The notes under the pieces are model-generated. The model was not told where the DNA came from. It saw nothing but the letters and a program-made list of their open reading frames with translations, and made no database searches. A DNA stretch of 64,000 nt from assembly GCA_015058625.1 (NCBI GenBank), contig SVCA01000001.1, forward strand, positions 186,001 through 250,000, read 5' to 3'. The stretch is from Pseudoselenomonas ruminantium. Lineage in GTDB: Bacteria > Bacillota > Negativicutes > Selenomonadales > Selenomonadaceae. Each line of letters begins with the position of its first letter. The stretch's first letter is position 1. This document shows positions 9,052 through 16,323 of this stretch, in pieces. Made by a program: the position numbers and the translations under genes.

Positions 9052-9080
9052 GATATATTATTGTAGCAAAAGCAGGTCAA
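9052..9080 (-). promoter_or_regulatory. sigma-A promoter of miaB-mutS-mutL
   Basis: On the minus strand TTGACC (9075-9080) is followed after exactly 17 bases by TATATC (9052-9057). It diverges from the rqcH promoter; the two -35 boxes face away from each other, 16 bp apart. Confidence 0.6.
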
Positions 9081-9096
9081 TTTGTCCATGGAGGAT

Positions 9097-9125
9097 TTGA
9101 CCCTCTATTTCCGCAATGCTATAAT
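9097..9125 (+). promoter_or_regulatory. sigma-A promoter of rqcH
   Basis: TTGACC (9097-9102), a 17-base spacer and TATAAT (9120-9125). The start codon of rqcH is 42 bp further on, leaving a short leader. Confidence 0.8.
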
Positions 9126-9166
9126 AGATTTTATTCTATTCTTGCAAATTTTAAGGAGCTATAACT

Positions 9167-10927
9167 ATGAGTCTTGACGGCTTTTCCATGCGCCCTTTGG
9201 TTCAGGAGCTCAACAACGCCCTGGCCGGTGGCCGCATTGACAAGATAACCCAGCCCAACAAGCAGTCCATCGTGCTGTCCATCCGTCAGCCGGGACACAA
9301 TCAGCAGCTGCATATCAGCATCAATTCCCAAAATCCTGCCGCCCATCTCATGGCTAAGACTTTGGAAAATCCGCCGGAACCGCCGGTGTTCTGCATGGTG
9401 CTCAGAAAACAGCTCGAAACGGGCCGCATTGCCGGTTTCCGCCAGCACGGCCTCGACCGCATTATTCTGATGGATGTGGACTCCATCGCCGCCGGTGGAC
9501 GGATTGTCACCAAGACACTGGTCATGGAGCTTATGGGCAAGTACAGCAACATCATCCTCGTTCAGGACGGCACCATCATCGACGCCCTGCGCAAAATCGG
9601 CACCAACAGCAGCCGGGTGCGCACGGTGCTGCCCGGTGATAACTATGAACTCCCGCCGGGACAGGACAAGCTGGACTTATTCACGAGTCCCCTGCCGGAG
9701 GTTATGGAGCGCATTCGCAACACCGACAGCGAGGAACGGCTTGACAAGGCCATCTTAGGCGCCTGCATGGGCTTTGGCCCGGTTTCTGCCAAGGAAACCT
9801 GCTTCGGTGCAGGGCTTGCGCCGAGCACCCGCCTGCACGAGCTCGAAGATGTGGACTATGAGGCCCTGTCTGCGGCTTTAGCCGAAATCCGGGATGCCGC
9901 CCAGGAGGAACATCCCCAGCCCGTCATCCTGATGGACCAGAACCAGAAAATTCTCGCCATGGCCTCCTTCCCCCTGCACTATCTGCCGCAGGCCGTCACG
10001 CTCGCTTTTCCCACTGTCAGCGCCATGCTCGAAAAGGCCAGTGCCCTCTCCGGCAGCTATGTCCTGCCAGACAAGGACCGCTTCAAGAAGCTCGTGAAGA
10101 ATGAACTGCACCGGGCCGAAAACAAACTCGTGAAACTGGATGAAGAAATCGCCGCCGCCGAAAATGCCGAGGAATACAAAATCCGTGGCGATAACCTCAT
10201 GACCTATCAGTATCAGTACAAGGACCACGAGGATGCCGCCATCACGGTAACCAACATTTACAGCGAAACTGGCGAGGAAATCACCATTCCGCTCGACCAG
10301 CGCTTCACCATCATTCAGAACATGCAGCTCTGCTACAAGAAGTACGATAAGCTCAAGCGGGCGCAGGAACTCTTGCAGGTACAGCGTCAGGAATGTGAGG
10401 CGGCCATCACCTATTTGGAGAGCATTGAAGCCTCGCTGCTGGCCTCCTCCAGCCTCGGCGAAATCGCCGAAATCCACAATGAACTCGTGGAAGGCGGCTA
10501 CCTGCGGGAAAAGCTCAAGCGCAAGAACAACGATAAGCCCTCCCATCCCTTCCGCTTCACCGCTCCGGACGGCATGCAGATTCTCGTGGGCAAGAACAAC
10601 TACCAGAACGACAAGCTCACCTGCAAGACGGCCAGCTTTAACGACACCTGGTTCCATACGCAGAACATCCCCGGCTCCCATGTCATTCTGCGCAATGGCG
10701 GGGAAGAAATCAGCGAAGATACCCTGCTGCTCACCGCCCAGATAGCCGCGCATTTCAGCAAGGCACAGGGTTCTTCCAAAGTTCCCGTGGACTACACGGA
10801 AATCCGCTACGTCAAAAAGCCATCCGGCAGCAAGCCCGGCTTCGTCATTTTCACCAATCAAAAAACCCTGTACATCACACCGGACGAGCAGGAGCTGGCG
10901 CCGATTTTAGCACAGGATTCTCAATAA
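9167..10927 (+). CDS. rqcH: RqcH / NFACT-family ribosome quality control protein
   Basis: 586 residues. This family binds stalled 50S subunits holding peptidyl-tRNA and adds C-terminal alanine tails; older annotation calls it fibronectin-binding protein FbpA. The NFACT-N domain begins MSLDGFSMRPLVQELNNAL (first 19 residues). A charged, coiled middle section (about residues 300-430, with runs such as ELHRAENKLVKLDEEIAAAEN spread over heptads) follows. The NFACT-R domain carries AHFSKAQGSSKVPVDYTE and PGFVIFTNQKTLY near the end. Ribosome site AAGGAG lies 9 bases before the ATG. It is a single-gene transcript convergent with the mod operon. Confidence 0.93.
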   Translation: MSLDGFSMRPLVQELNNALAGGRIDKITQPNKQSIVLSIRQPGHNQQLHISINSQNPAAHLMAKTLENPPEPPVFCMVLRKQLETGRIAGFRQHGLDRIILMDVDSIAAGGRIVTKTLVMELMGKYSNIILVQDGTIIDALRKIGTNSSRVRTVLPGDNYELPPGQDKLDLFTSPLPEVMERIRNTDSEERLDKAILGACMGFGPVSAKETCFGAGLAPSTRLHELEDVDYEALSAALAEIRDAAQEEHPQPVILMDQNQKILAMASFPLHYLPQAVTLAFPTVSAMLEKASALSGSYVLPDKDRFKKLVKNELHRAENKLVKLDEEIAAAENAEEYKIRGDNLMTYQYQYKDHEDAAITVTNIYSETGEEITIPLDQRFTIIQNMQLCYKKYDKLKRAQELLQVQRQECEAAITYLESIEASLLASSSLGEIAEIHNELVEGGYLREKLKRKNNDKPSHPFRFTAPDGMQILVGKNNYQNDKLTCKTASFNDTWFHTQNIPGSHVILRNGGEEISEDTLLLTAQIAAHFSKAQGSSKVPVDYTEIRYVKKPSGSKPGFVIFTNQKTLYITPDEQELAPILAQDSQ

Positions 10928-10938
10928 TCTCTAATAAA

Positions 10939-10972
10939 ATGTCCCCGGAAAAAAGGATTTTTCCGGGGACAT
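10939..10972. terminator. strong hairpin after rqcH
   Basis: A perfect 15-bp stem (10939-10953 with 10958-10972) and 4-base loop, 12 bp after the rqcH stop. The stem has an internal A/T tract; the better T-run is on the minus strand, so it may work in both directions. Confidence 0.75.
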
Positions 10973-11070
10973 CGCGAATAATACATCTTAGGTTACCAAT
11001 CAATGTGCGCTTAAGGGGCTCCCCCTTTATGCAGTTAGTTTCCTCAAGCGCAGGCGTTCCCCTTCTGCAA

Positions 11071-11100
11071 GCGATGTGGCATTGCCACATCGCCTTTTTT
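11071..11100 (+). terminator. rightward terminator near the ABC permease stop
   Basis: GCGATGTGG (from 11071) pairs with CCACATCGC (to 11093) and is followed by CTTTTTT on the plus strand. It lies only 9 bp from the stop codon of the convergent permease gene and would stop read-through from rqcH. Confidence 0.65.
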
Positions 11101-11108
11101 ATGCGCAA

Positions 11109-11954
11109 TTAGCGGGCAAAGCGGGATTTTAGCAGCAAGGTCACAAAGAAAATCAACGCAGACAGCACCACAATGGTAGCACCAGCAGCCATATTGCAGT
11201 AATAGGCCAATAAAAGGCCGCTGATGCCGGCCGTCAGGGCAATGGCCACCGACAGGAGCTGATAGCTTTTCACCGTATTGGTCACATTGCGGGCCGCTGC
11301 CGCAGGCAAGACCAGCAGGGCATTGATAATCAGAATGCCCACCCACTGGATGCTCACGGAAACCACCACGGCCAACAGTGCCGCAAAGAGGCTCTCGACC
11401 CAGAAGGTGCTGATACCCCGGCTGCGGGCAAAAGCGGAATTAATGGAGAGCACCAGCAGGCGGTTAAAGAGTACCGCCCAGCCAAGGAGTACGACCGCCA
11501 CCACCACGAGCAGCCCCTGCAAGTCCTCCACGGTGATGCTCAGCACATCACCAATCAAAAAGGAAGAAAACTTATTAAAGCCCCCGCCACGGCTCATAAT
11601 CATAAGGCCCAAGGCAATGGCTGTGGAAGAAAAGACGCCGATAATGGTATCCGTGGAAGCTGTGCTCTTGTTCTTGATATAGGTGATGAACACCGCAAAG
11701 GCCACGGAAAAAATAATCAGGGAAAACAACGGCGACACCGAACCGAGCAGCACGCCGATGGCAATACCGGTAAAGGCCCCATGGCCCAAAGAATCGGAAA
11801 AGAAGGCCATGCGATTTGAAACCACCATGGTACTCAACAGGCCAAAGAGCGGCGTAATGCACAAAATAGCCAGAAAGGCGTGCTTCATAAAGGTATAGGC
11901 CGCCCAATCAAAGGGCAAGAGCGTATCCATCAGACTGTAAATCATTTCCATCAT
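11109..11954 (-). CDS. metal ABC transporter permease (ZnuB/MntB family)
   Basis: 281 residues with about eight hydrophobic membrane spans. The family core of ABC-3 permeases is visible: HAFLAILCITPLFGLLSTMVV near the start (key residues over about 25-45) and FFSDSLGHGAFTGIAIG (about 72-88), the conserved S-x-S-L-G-H-G-A-F loop that meets the ATPase. Known relatives import zinc or manganese. Its start overlaps the stop of the ATPase gene by 4 bp. There is no substrate-binding protein here; the pair sits directly downstream of modC, so it is probably co-transcribed with the molybdate genes. The metal cannot be read from sequence. Confidence 0.88.
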   Translation of the reverse strand: MMEMIYSLMDTLLPFDWAAYTFMKHAFLAILCITPLFGLLSTMVVSNRMAFFSDSLGHGAFTGIAIGVLLGSVSPLFSLIIFSVAFAVFITYIKNKSTASTDTIIGVFSSTAIALGLMIMSRGGGFNKFSSFLIGDVLSITVEDLQGLLVVVAVVLLGWAVLFNRLLVLSINSAFARSRGISTFWVESLFAALLAVVVSVSIQWVGILIINALLVLPAAAARNVTNTVKSYQLLSVAIALTAGISGLLLAYYCNMAAGATIVVLSALIFFVTLLLKSRFAR

Positions 11955-12739
11955 TTATCCGCCTCCTGGTTAAAACCTGCCAGCAGGCCAAAAATCTGCC
12001 GCGTCCGCGCATCGGCAAAGACCTCCTCCGGCGTGCCGCTGTTGACAATACCCTTGTTCAGCAGCACGACCTGGTCGGCGTGTTTGGCCACCATATTGAG
12101 GTCATGGGAGATGAGCAGGATAGCCATGTCCTCCTGCTCCCGCAGTTCCGCCAGTATCTCATAGAAAAGTTCCAGACCATTCTGGTCCACGCCGGACACC
12201 GGCTCATCAAGCAGCAGCAAATCCGGCAGCGGGTCGAGGGCCAAAGCCAGCAGCACCCGCTGCAATTCCCCGCCGGACAGGGCTCCTAAGCGGCGGTCAA
12301 TCAGATGCTCCGCCCGAACTCTGGCCAGATTCTTGAGCACGCGGGGACGCAGTTTCCGGCCCGAGGTCAGCCACACGGGCTTATCCGTCAGACAGGCCAG
12401 AAAGATATCCATGACGCTGATGGGGGCGCTCACATCAAAATTCAGATACTGGGGCACATAGCCGATAATCGGCTGTCCTGTGCGCCGCCCATCAGCCGCC
12501 GCATAATGGAGATTTCCCCTATGGGGAATCTCCCCCAAGATGGCCTTAAGCAAGGTGCTCTTGCCGGCACCGTTGGGGCCAATCAAAGCCGTCAGCTGGC
12601 CGCAATGCAGATGCAGATTCACATCCTCAAAAATGGTCAGGCTGCCCACCTTGACACTGAAATTTTCGATTTTCGTGCAGCAGAGCTTGGCACAGTCGCT
12701 GCATGAACTTGCTTTATGGTGCATGATATTTCGAAACAC
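11951..12739 (-). CDS. metal ABC transporter ATP-binding protein with Cys-rich N-terminus
   Basis: 262 residues from a GTG at 12739, chosen because GGAG lies 8 bases upstream, overlapping the modC stop; an ATG at 12724 is the alternative. The ATPase has GPNGAGKST (Walker A), LSGGELQRVLLALAL (signature) and LLLLDEPVSGVDQ (Walker B), typical of ZnuC/MntA-like proteins. Before the ATPase fold is a short tail, SSCSDCAKLCCTKIENF, with four cysteines in ten residues, absent from E. coli ZnuC but seen in some clostridial metal ATPases. It could bind metal or a cluster. The gap to modC is 2 bp and it overlaps the permease by 4 bp, so all five genes form one transcript. Confidence 0.85.
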   Translation of the reverse strand: MFRNIMHHKASSCSDCAKLCCTKIENFSVKVGSLTIFEDVNLHLHCGQLTALIGPNGAGKSTLLKAILGEIPHRGNLHYAAADGRRTGQPIIGYVPQYLNFDVSAPISVMDIFLACLTDKPVWLTSGRKLRPRVLKNLARVRAEHLIDRRLGALSGGELQRVLLALALDPLPDLLLLDEPVSGVDQNGLELFYEILAELREQEDMAILLISHDLNMVAKHADQVVLLNKGIVNSGTPEEVFADARTRQIFGLLAGFNQEADK

Positions 12740-12741
12740 TT

Positions 12742-13788
12742 TTATCGCTCCATTAACATAATCTTCTCCGGCGGGAAATAGAGATAGAGTACCGCCGGTT
12801 CCTTGAGGCGGCGCCATTCATCCTTGGAAAGCTCCCAGCGCAAAGGGCGCGCCTCGGTTCCCTGACGCCGCAGCATCACAAGATAGGAAAACACATCTTC
12901 GACCACATTGACCACATCCATCGCAAAGGTATTTTCCTGCATCTTCGGCTTAACTTCCATAAAATGGGCTCGGATTGCGGCGTAGCGGACATTTTCCGGC
13001 ACCTGACCTAGCACCTGCAGTTCCATCTGCCAGTCCTCCGCATAAATTCTATCCGCTGCCAGCCTGCGCGCTGCCGATACATTCTTGCAGCCCGTAAGGA
13101 GAGTTGCCGCTAAAGTGTCCGGACTTTGGAACAGCCCCTGCTTGGTATGCACCGCCTCCATCTTTCCCTGATTGATGACGGCAATTCTATTAGCCAGGCG
13201 ATAGACCTCTCCGCGGTCATGGGACACCAATAGTGCCGCGCCATGGTAGTCCTGCAGTACAGCCGTAAGTTCTAATTCCAGCTGCCATTTCAGATAGCTA
13301 TCCAGCGCTGAAAAGGGCTCATCGAGCAGCAACAGTTCATTGTCCGCCGCCAAAATTCTGGCCAGGGCTGCCCGCTGCTGCTGCCCTCCAGAAAGCTCAT
13401 GAGGATAAGTTCCCGCAAGGGCCTCCAGCTTAAACCGGGCCAGATTCTCTGCCGTCCTGCGCTGTTTTTCCGCGCGGCTGCCGCCAGCCACAAAGGCGAT
13501 ATTTTCCGCAACCGTCATATTGGGAAAGAGCGCATAATTCTGGAAGAGATAGCCCACCTTACGCTGCTGTGGTTTTAAGTTTATGCCCGCTTCGCTGTCG
13601 TAGAGTACGCGGCCGTTGAGCACAATCCTGCCCTTGTCCGGTTTTTCCAAGCCCGCAATACATTTGAGCGTCATGCTCTTGCCGCAGCCCGAAGCCCCCA
13701 ATAGGGCTAACACCTCATCGCGCAAGGAAAAATCGACCTGCAGGGTGAAATTGCGCAGCTGTTTTTCGATATTCACCGTCAGCTCCAT
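12742..13788 (-). CDS. modC: molybdate ABC transporter ATP-binding protein ModC
   Basis: 348 residues. Energises molybdate or tungstate import through ModB. LLGASGCGKSMTLKCIAGLEKP (Walker A, seen from about residue 30), LSGGQQQRAALARILA (signature) and LLLLDEPFSALD (Walker B) are present. The last 120 residues form a regulatory region with a degenerate TOBE-like tail. The ATG at 13788 has GGGAGGGG 5 bases upstream and overlaps the end of modB by 10 bp; a longer frame upstream is only read-through into modB sequence. Assignment rests on the order modA-modB-modC. Confidence 0.92.
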   Translation of the reverse strand: MELTVNIEKQLRNFTLQVDFSLRDEVLALLGASGCGKSMTLKCIAGLEKPDKGRIVLNGRVLYDSEAGINLKPQQRKVGYLFQNYALFPNMTVAENIAFVAGGSRAEKQRRTAENLARFKLEALAGTYPHELSGGQQQRAALARILAADNELLLLDEPFSALDSYLKWQLELELTAVLQDYHGAALLVSHDRGEVYRLANRIAVINQGKMEAVHTKQGLFQSPDTLAATLLTGCKNVSAARRLAADRIYAEDWQMELQVLGQVPENVRYAAIRAHFMEVKPKMQENTFAMDVVNVVEDVFSYLVMLRRQGTEARPLRWELSKDEWRRLKEPAVLYLYFPPEKIMLMER

Positions 13789-14450
13789 AAGGCCCCTCCC
13801 TTCGTCTGCCGGGCCAGCCACCAGTTCAGGAGCAGGACAAAAAACAGCGAAAAGGCCACGATAATCACAGCCCACTGTCCGGCCAAATCGTAATCATTGG
13901 CCTGCACAGCAGCATAAATGGCCGTGCTCATGGTCTGCGTGACCCCGGGGATATTCCCCGCGAACATGATGGTCGCACCAAATTCCCCTAATGCCCGGGT
14001 AAAGGAGAGCACCAGACCGGCCAGAATTCCGCCCCGGGCATTGGGCAGCAGGATATGCCAGAAGATGCGCCAATCAGACACGCCAAGTGTGCGGGCCGCA
14101 CTGATGATATTGGGGTCGAGCTGTTCAAACGCACCTCTGGCCGTGCGGTACATCAGCGGCAAAGACACCACGATGGCCGCAATAACCGCCGCCTTCCAGG
14201 TAAAGACCAGATTGATATCGAACTGCAATAAAAATTTTCCTATGACACTGCGCTTGCCTAGCAGCAGCAACAGGAAAAAGCCTACCACGGTAGGCGGCAG
14301 CACCATAGGCAACGTAATAACGGCATCAGCCAGCCCCTGAAAGCGGCGCATACGCACCACCAGCAGGGCCAGACCAATGCCGAGAAAGAACGTTGCCACC
14401 GTTGCCGCCCCTGCCGTCTGCAAGGTGATAATCAGCGGTGACCATTCCAT
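13779..14450 (-). CDS. modB: molybdate ABC transporter permease ModB
   Basis: 223 residues with five to six membrane spans. The binding-protein-dependent permease loop reads EQLDPNIISAARTLGVSDWRIF (about residues 110-131; EAA motif), and GEFGATIMFAGNIPGVTQTM (about 153-172) is characteristic of ModB. It starts immediately after the modA stop (no gap) and overlaps modC by 10 bp. A sulfate-type CysT permease is less likely because of the GEFGATxMxAGNIPG block and the neighbouring ModA. Confidence 0.94.
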   Translation of the reverse strand: MEWSPLIITLQTAGAATVATFFLGIGLALLVVRMRRFQGLADAVITLPMVLPPTVVGFFLLLLLGKRSVIGKFLLQFDINLVFTWKAAVIAAIVVSLPLMYRTARGAFEQLDPNIISAARTLGVSDWRIFWHILLPNARGGILAGLVLSFTRALGEFGATIMFAGNIPGVTQTMSTAIYAAVQANDYDLAGQWAVIIVAFSLFFVLLLNWWLARQTKGGALWS

Positions 14451-15236
14451 TTATTTTACCTCAAACCCATATTTTGCAAATAACTTCTTATTGTCATCAT
14501 TGCCCACAAAGTTCAAAAAATCTTTGGCTTCCTCCGGATGCTTGCTGTCCTTCAGCATGGCGGCCGGATAAACAATGGGCTTATGACTGCCTGCAGGGGC
14601 TTTCGCTGCCACCCTGACTTTTTTCGACACCGCTGCATCCGTAGCATAGACCACGCCGCAGTCCGCATCACCGGTCTCCACCCAGGAAAGCACCTGTCGC
14701 ACATCGGAACCATAGACGGCCTTGGCCTTTATCGGTTCAAGAATGCCCAGTGACGTAAATACTTCCTCCGCATACTGGCCCACAGGCACACCCTTTGGTT
14801 CTCCTAAGGCAATATGCTGAATATCCGCCCCGGTCAGCTCCTTAAAATCCTGCAAGGACTTGCCGCCCTCTGCGGGCACAATCAGCACCACTTCGTTGAT
14901 GAGCAAATCCCTGCGGGTTCCCTCGGATAGCAGCCCATCCTTTTCCAAGGCATTCATCTGCTTCTGGGCTGCCGAGAAGAATACATCCGTCTGACCGCCG
15001 TTCTGGATGGCCTGCTGCAGGGCACCGGAACTGCCAAAGTTAAAGACCACTTTGACTTGAGGATGTTCCTTTTCGTATGCAGCCGCTATCTCCTGCATCA
15101 CATCAGTAAGACTGGCTGCCGCTGCCACATGCAGCTCTACAGGCCCGCCTTTCTGCTCCGGCTGGGCCTGCTCACTACCGCAGCCCGCAGCCAATAAGGA
15201 CAGTGCTGCCACTATCCAGACCAAAACTTTTTTCAT
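14451..15236 (-). CDS. modA: molybdate-binding lipoprotein ModA
   Basis: 261 residues. Type II substrate-binding protein for molybdate or tungstate. The N-terminus is a lipoprotein signal with lipobox LAAGC at about residues 16-20, so it is membrane-anchored in the periplasm. The ModA core reads LHVAAAASLTDVMQEIA (oxyanion-binding Ser in AASLTD), FNFGSSGALQQQI-like FGSSGALQQAIQNG, and VYGSDVRQVLSWVETGDADCGVVYATDA (key residues over about 170-197). First gene of the mod operon, with a 120-base structured leader and a near-consensus promoter. Confidence 0.95.
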   Translation of the reverse strand: MKKVLVWIVAALSLLAAGCGSEQAQPEQKGGPVELHVAAAASLTDVMQEIAAAYEKEHPQVKVVFNFGSSGALQQAIQNGGQTDVFFSAAQKQMNALEKDGLLSEGTRRDLLINEVVLIVPAEGGKSLQDFKELTGADIQHIALGEPKGVPVGQYAEEVFTSLGILEPIKAKAVYGSDVRQVLSWVETGDADCGVVYATDAAVSKKVRVAAKAPAGSHKPIVYPAAMLKDSKHPEEAKDFLNFVGNDDNKKLFAKYGFEVK

Positions 15237-15357
15237 TTGTCTTCAGCTCCTTTTCAAATGAGGAAGGTGCGGCAATTTCTCGCCGCGCCCTGAGAACGCG
15301 CTGCGTTCTGGCGCAATATCATAGCCCGCTGGCCTTAGATATTTTTGCTCGGAAACT
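15237..15357 (-). promoter_or_regulatory. structured 5' leader of the mod operon
   Basis: About 120 bases separate the predicted transcription start (near 15357) from modA. The leader holds two adjacent GC-rich hairpins: 15285-15314 (GCGCC...GGCGC with an inner AGAACGC/GCGTTCT stem) and 15269-15286 (GCGGC...GCCGC), which share two bases and so may be mutually exclusive. The ribosome site follows at about 15245-15250. A metal or cofactor-sensing leader is plausible given the operon, but I could not match it to the molybdenum-cofactor riboswitch consensus. Confidence 0.45.
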
Positions 15358-15363
15358 ACAGAC

Positions 15364-15392
15364 ATTATAGCAGAAAAAAATTGACAGGTCAA
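15364..15392 (-). promoter_or_regulatory. sigma-A promoter of the mod operon
   Basis: Minus strand TTGACC (15387-15392), exactly 17 bases, then TATAAT (15364-15369). The -35 box lies inside the TGAC-NN-GTCA palindrome that also serves as the terminator of sigH. Confidence 0.8.
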
Positions 15393-15408
15393 AATTGACC
15401 TGTCAATT
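15379..15408 (-). terminator. sigH terminator made of two TGAC-NN-GTCA palindromes
   Basis: TTGACAGGTCAA (15381-15392) and TTGACCTGTCAA (15395-15406) are mutual reverse complements, so the pair folds into one 14-bp hairpin. On the minus strand it is followed by a run of seven T, the form of an intrinsic terminator for sigH, which ends 20 bp before. Confidence 0.75.
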
Positions 15409-15427
15409 CCTATTACTTATGATGATT

Positions 15428-16177
15428 TCAGCGCAGATAATCGTCTTCGTCCACCCCCCGCAAGCGGCGGTTAATGGAACTCAATCCACGGTAGATGGTG
15501 GTAACATCGAGCTCATCGCCCCGTTTTTCCATGTACTTCTCCAGCTTGCGCTTCACACGCTGCAAAGCGTTGTCAATGGATTTTACATGGCGGTGCAAGT
15601 CCTCAGCAATCTCCTGATAGCTCTTGCCATCCAAATAACTCATAAGCACCTTCCACTCCAAATCGGAGAGGATTTCTTCCATCTTCTTTTCGATATCCAC
15701 GAATTCTTCCCGGCTGATAACGAGTTCCTCCGGGTCCGTTACCTTCGCCCCCGACAGCACATCCAACAGGGTTCTGTCTGAATCCTCATCATAGATGGGC
15801 TTGTTGAGAGAGATATACGAATTCAATGGAATATGCTTCTGCCGGGTGGCCGTCTTAATGGCAGTGATAATCTGCCGGGTCACACACAGCTCCGCAAATG
15901 CCCGGAAGGACGACAGCTTATCATTGCGAAAATCCCGAATCGCTTTGTAAAAGCCAATCATGCCTTCCTGAATGATGTCCTCACGGTCTGCCCCAATCAA
16001 AAAATACGAACGGGCTTTGGCGCGCACAAAATTACGATACTTGTTAATCAAGTAATCGAGTGCCGCCTTGTCGTTGTTGTCTTTGATTGCGAGCAGAATA
16101 TCTTCATCCGTTAATTTGGCGAATTCACTGTAGATTTCTTCGACGAATAAATCTTCGGTAGTTTGTTCTGCTTCCAT
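15428..16177 (-). CDS. sigH: RNA polymerase sigma factor SigH-like
   Basis: 249 residues from the ATG at 16177, chosen for AAGGGG 8 bases upstream; a GTG at 16216 lacks a good site. Region 2 is visible as YLINKYRNFVRAKARSYFLIGADREDIIQEGMIGF (about residues 45-80, with the DIIQEG core contact), region 4 as YLDGKSYQEIAEDLHRHVKSIDNALQRVKRKL (about 180-212). This matches Firmicute SigH (Spo0H), which drives early sporulation, competence and stationary genes in Bacillus. Selenomonads do not sporulate, so its regulon here is probably different. It follows rlmB and thyX in the order usual for clostridia. The promoter is at 16244-16273. Confidence 0.88.
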   Translation of the reverse strand: MEAEQTTEDLFVEEIYSEFAKLTDEDILLAIKDNNDKAALDYLINKYRNFVRAKARSYFLIGADREDIIQEGMIGFYKAIRDFRNDKLSSFRAFAELCVTRQIITAIKTATRQKHIPLNSYISLNKPIYDEDSDRTLLDVLSGAKVTDPEELVISREEFVDIEKKMEEILSDLEWKVLMSYLDGKSYQEIAEDLHRHVKSIDNALQRVKRKLEKYMEKRGDELDVTTIYRGLSSINRRLRGVDEDDYLR

Positions 16178-16243
16178 CGCACGTTCCCCTTTACTGAAAA
16201 CTTCCCCAGTTTTCACTTTCTTACAATCCCCTAATACGATTTG

Positions 16244-16273
16244 ATTATAACTCTATTCCCTTGCCAAAGTCAA
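16244..16273 (-). promoter_or_regulatory. promoter of sigH
   Basis: Minus strand TTGACT (16268-16273), 18-base spacer, TATAAT (16244-16249), 67 bp before the chosen start codon. Confidence 0.7.
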
Positions 16274-16283
16274 GAAAGGTTTC

Positions 16284-16323
16284 GGGACTTAAGTCCCTAT
16301 GATACATATTCCCCAATATGTAT
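16284..16323. terminator. palindrome and hairpin between rlmB and sigH
   Basis: GGGACTTAAGTCCC (16284-16297) is a perfect palindrome; ATACATATT (16302-16310) pairs exactly with AATATGTAT (16315-16323) next to the rlmB stop. No T-run follows, so these could be a weak rlmB terminator or an operator just upstream of the sigH -35 box. Confidence 0.4.

Noticed and set aside
12740..12817. Longer N-terminus for the metal ABC ATPase overlapping modC
   Set aside because: The extension is encoded by the end of modC in another frame; GTG 12739 has a GGAG site and leaves a 2-bp gap.
15237..15357. Calling the mod leader a molybdenum-cofactor riboswitch
   Set aside because: Hairpins are present but the conserved core of that class could not be recognised by eye, so only a structured leader is reported.
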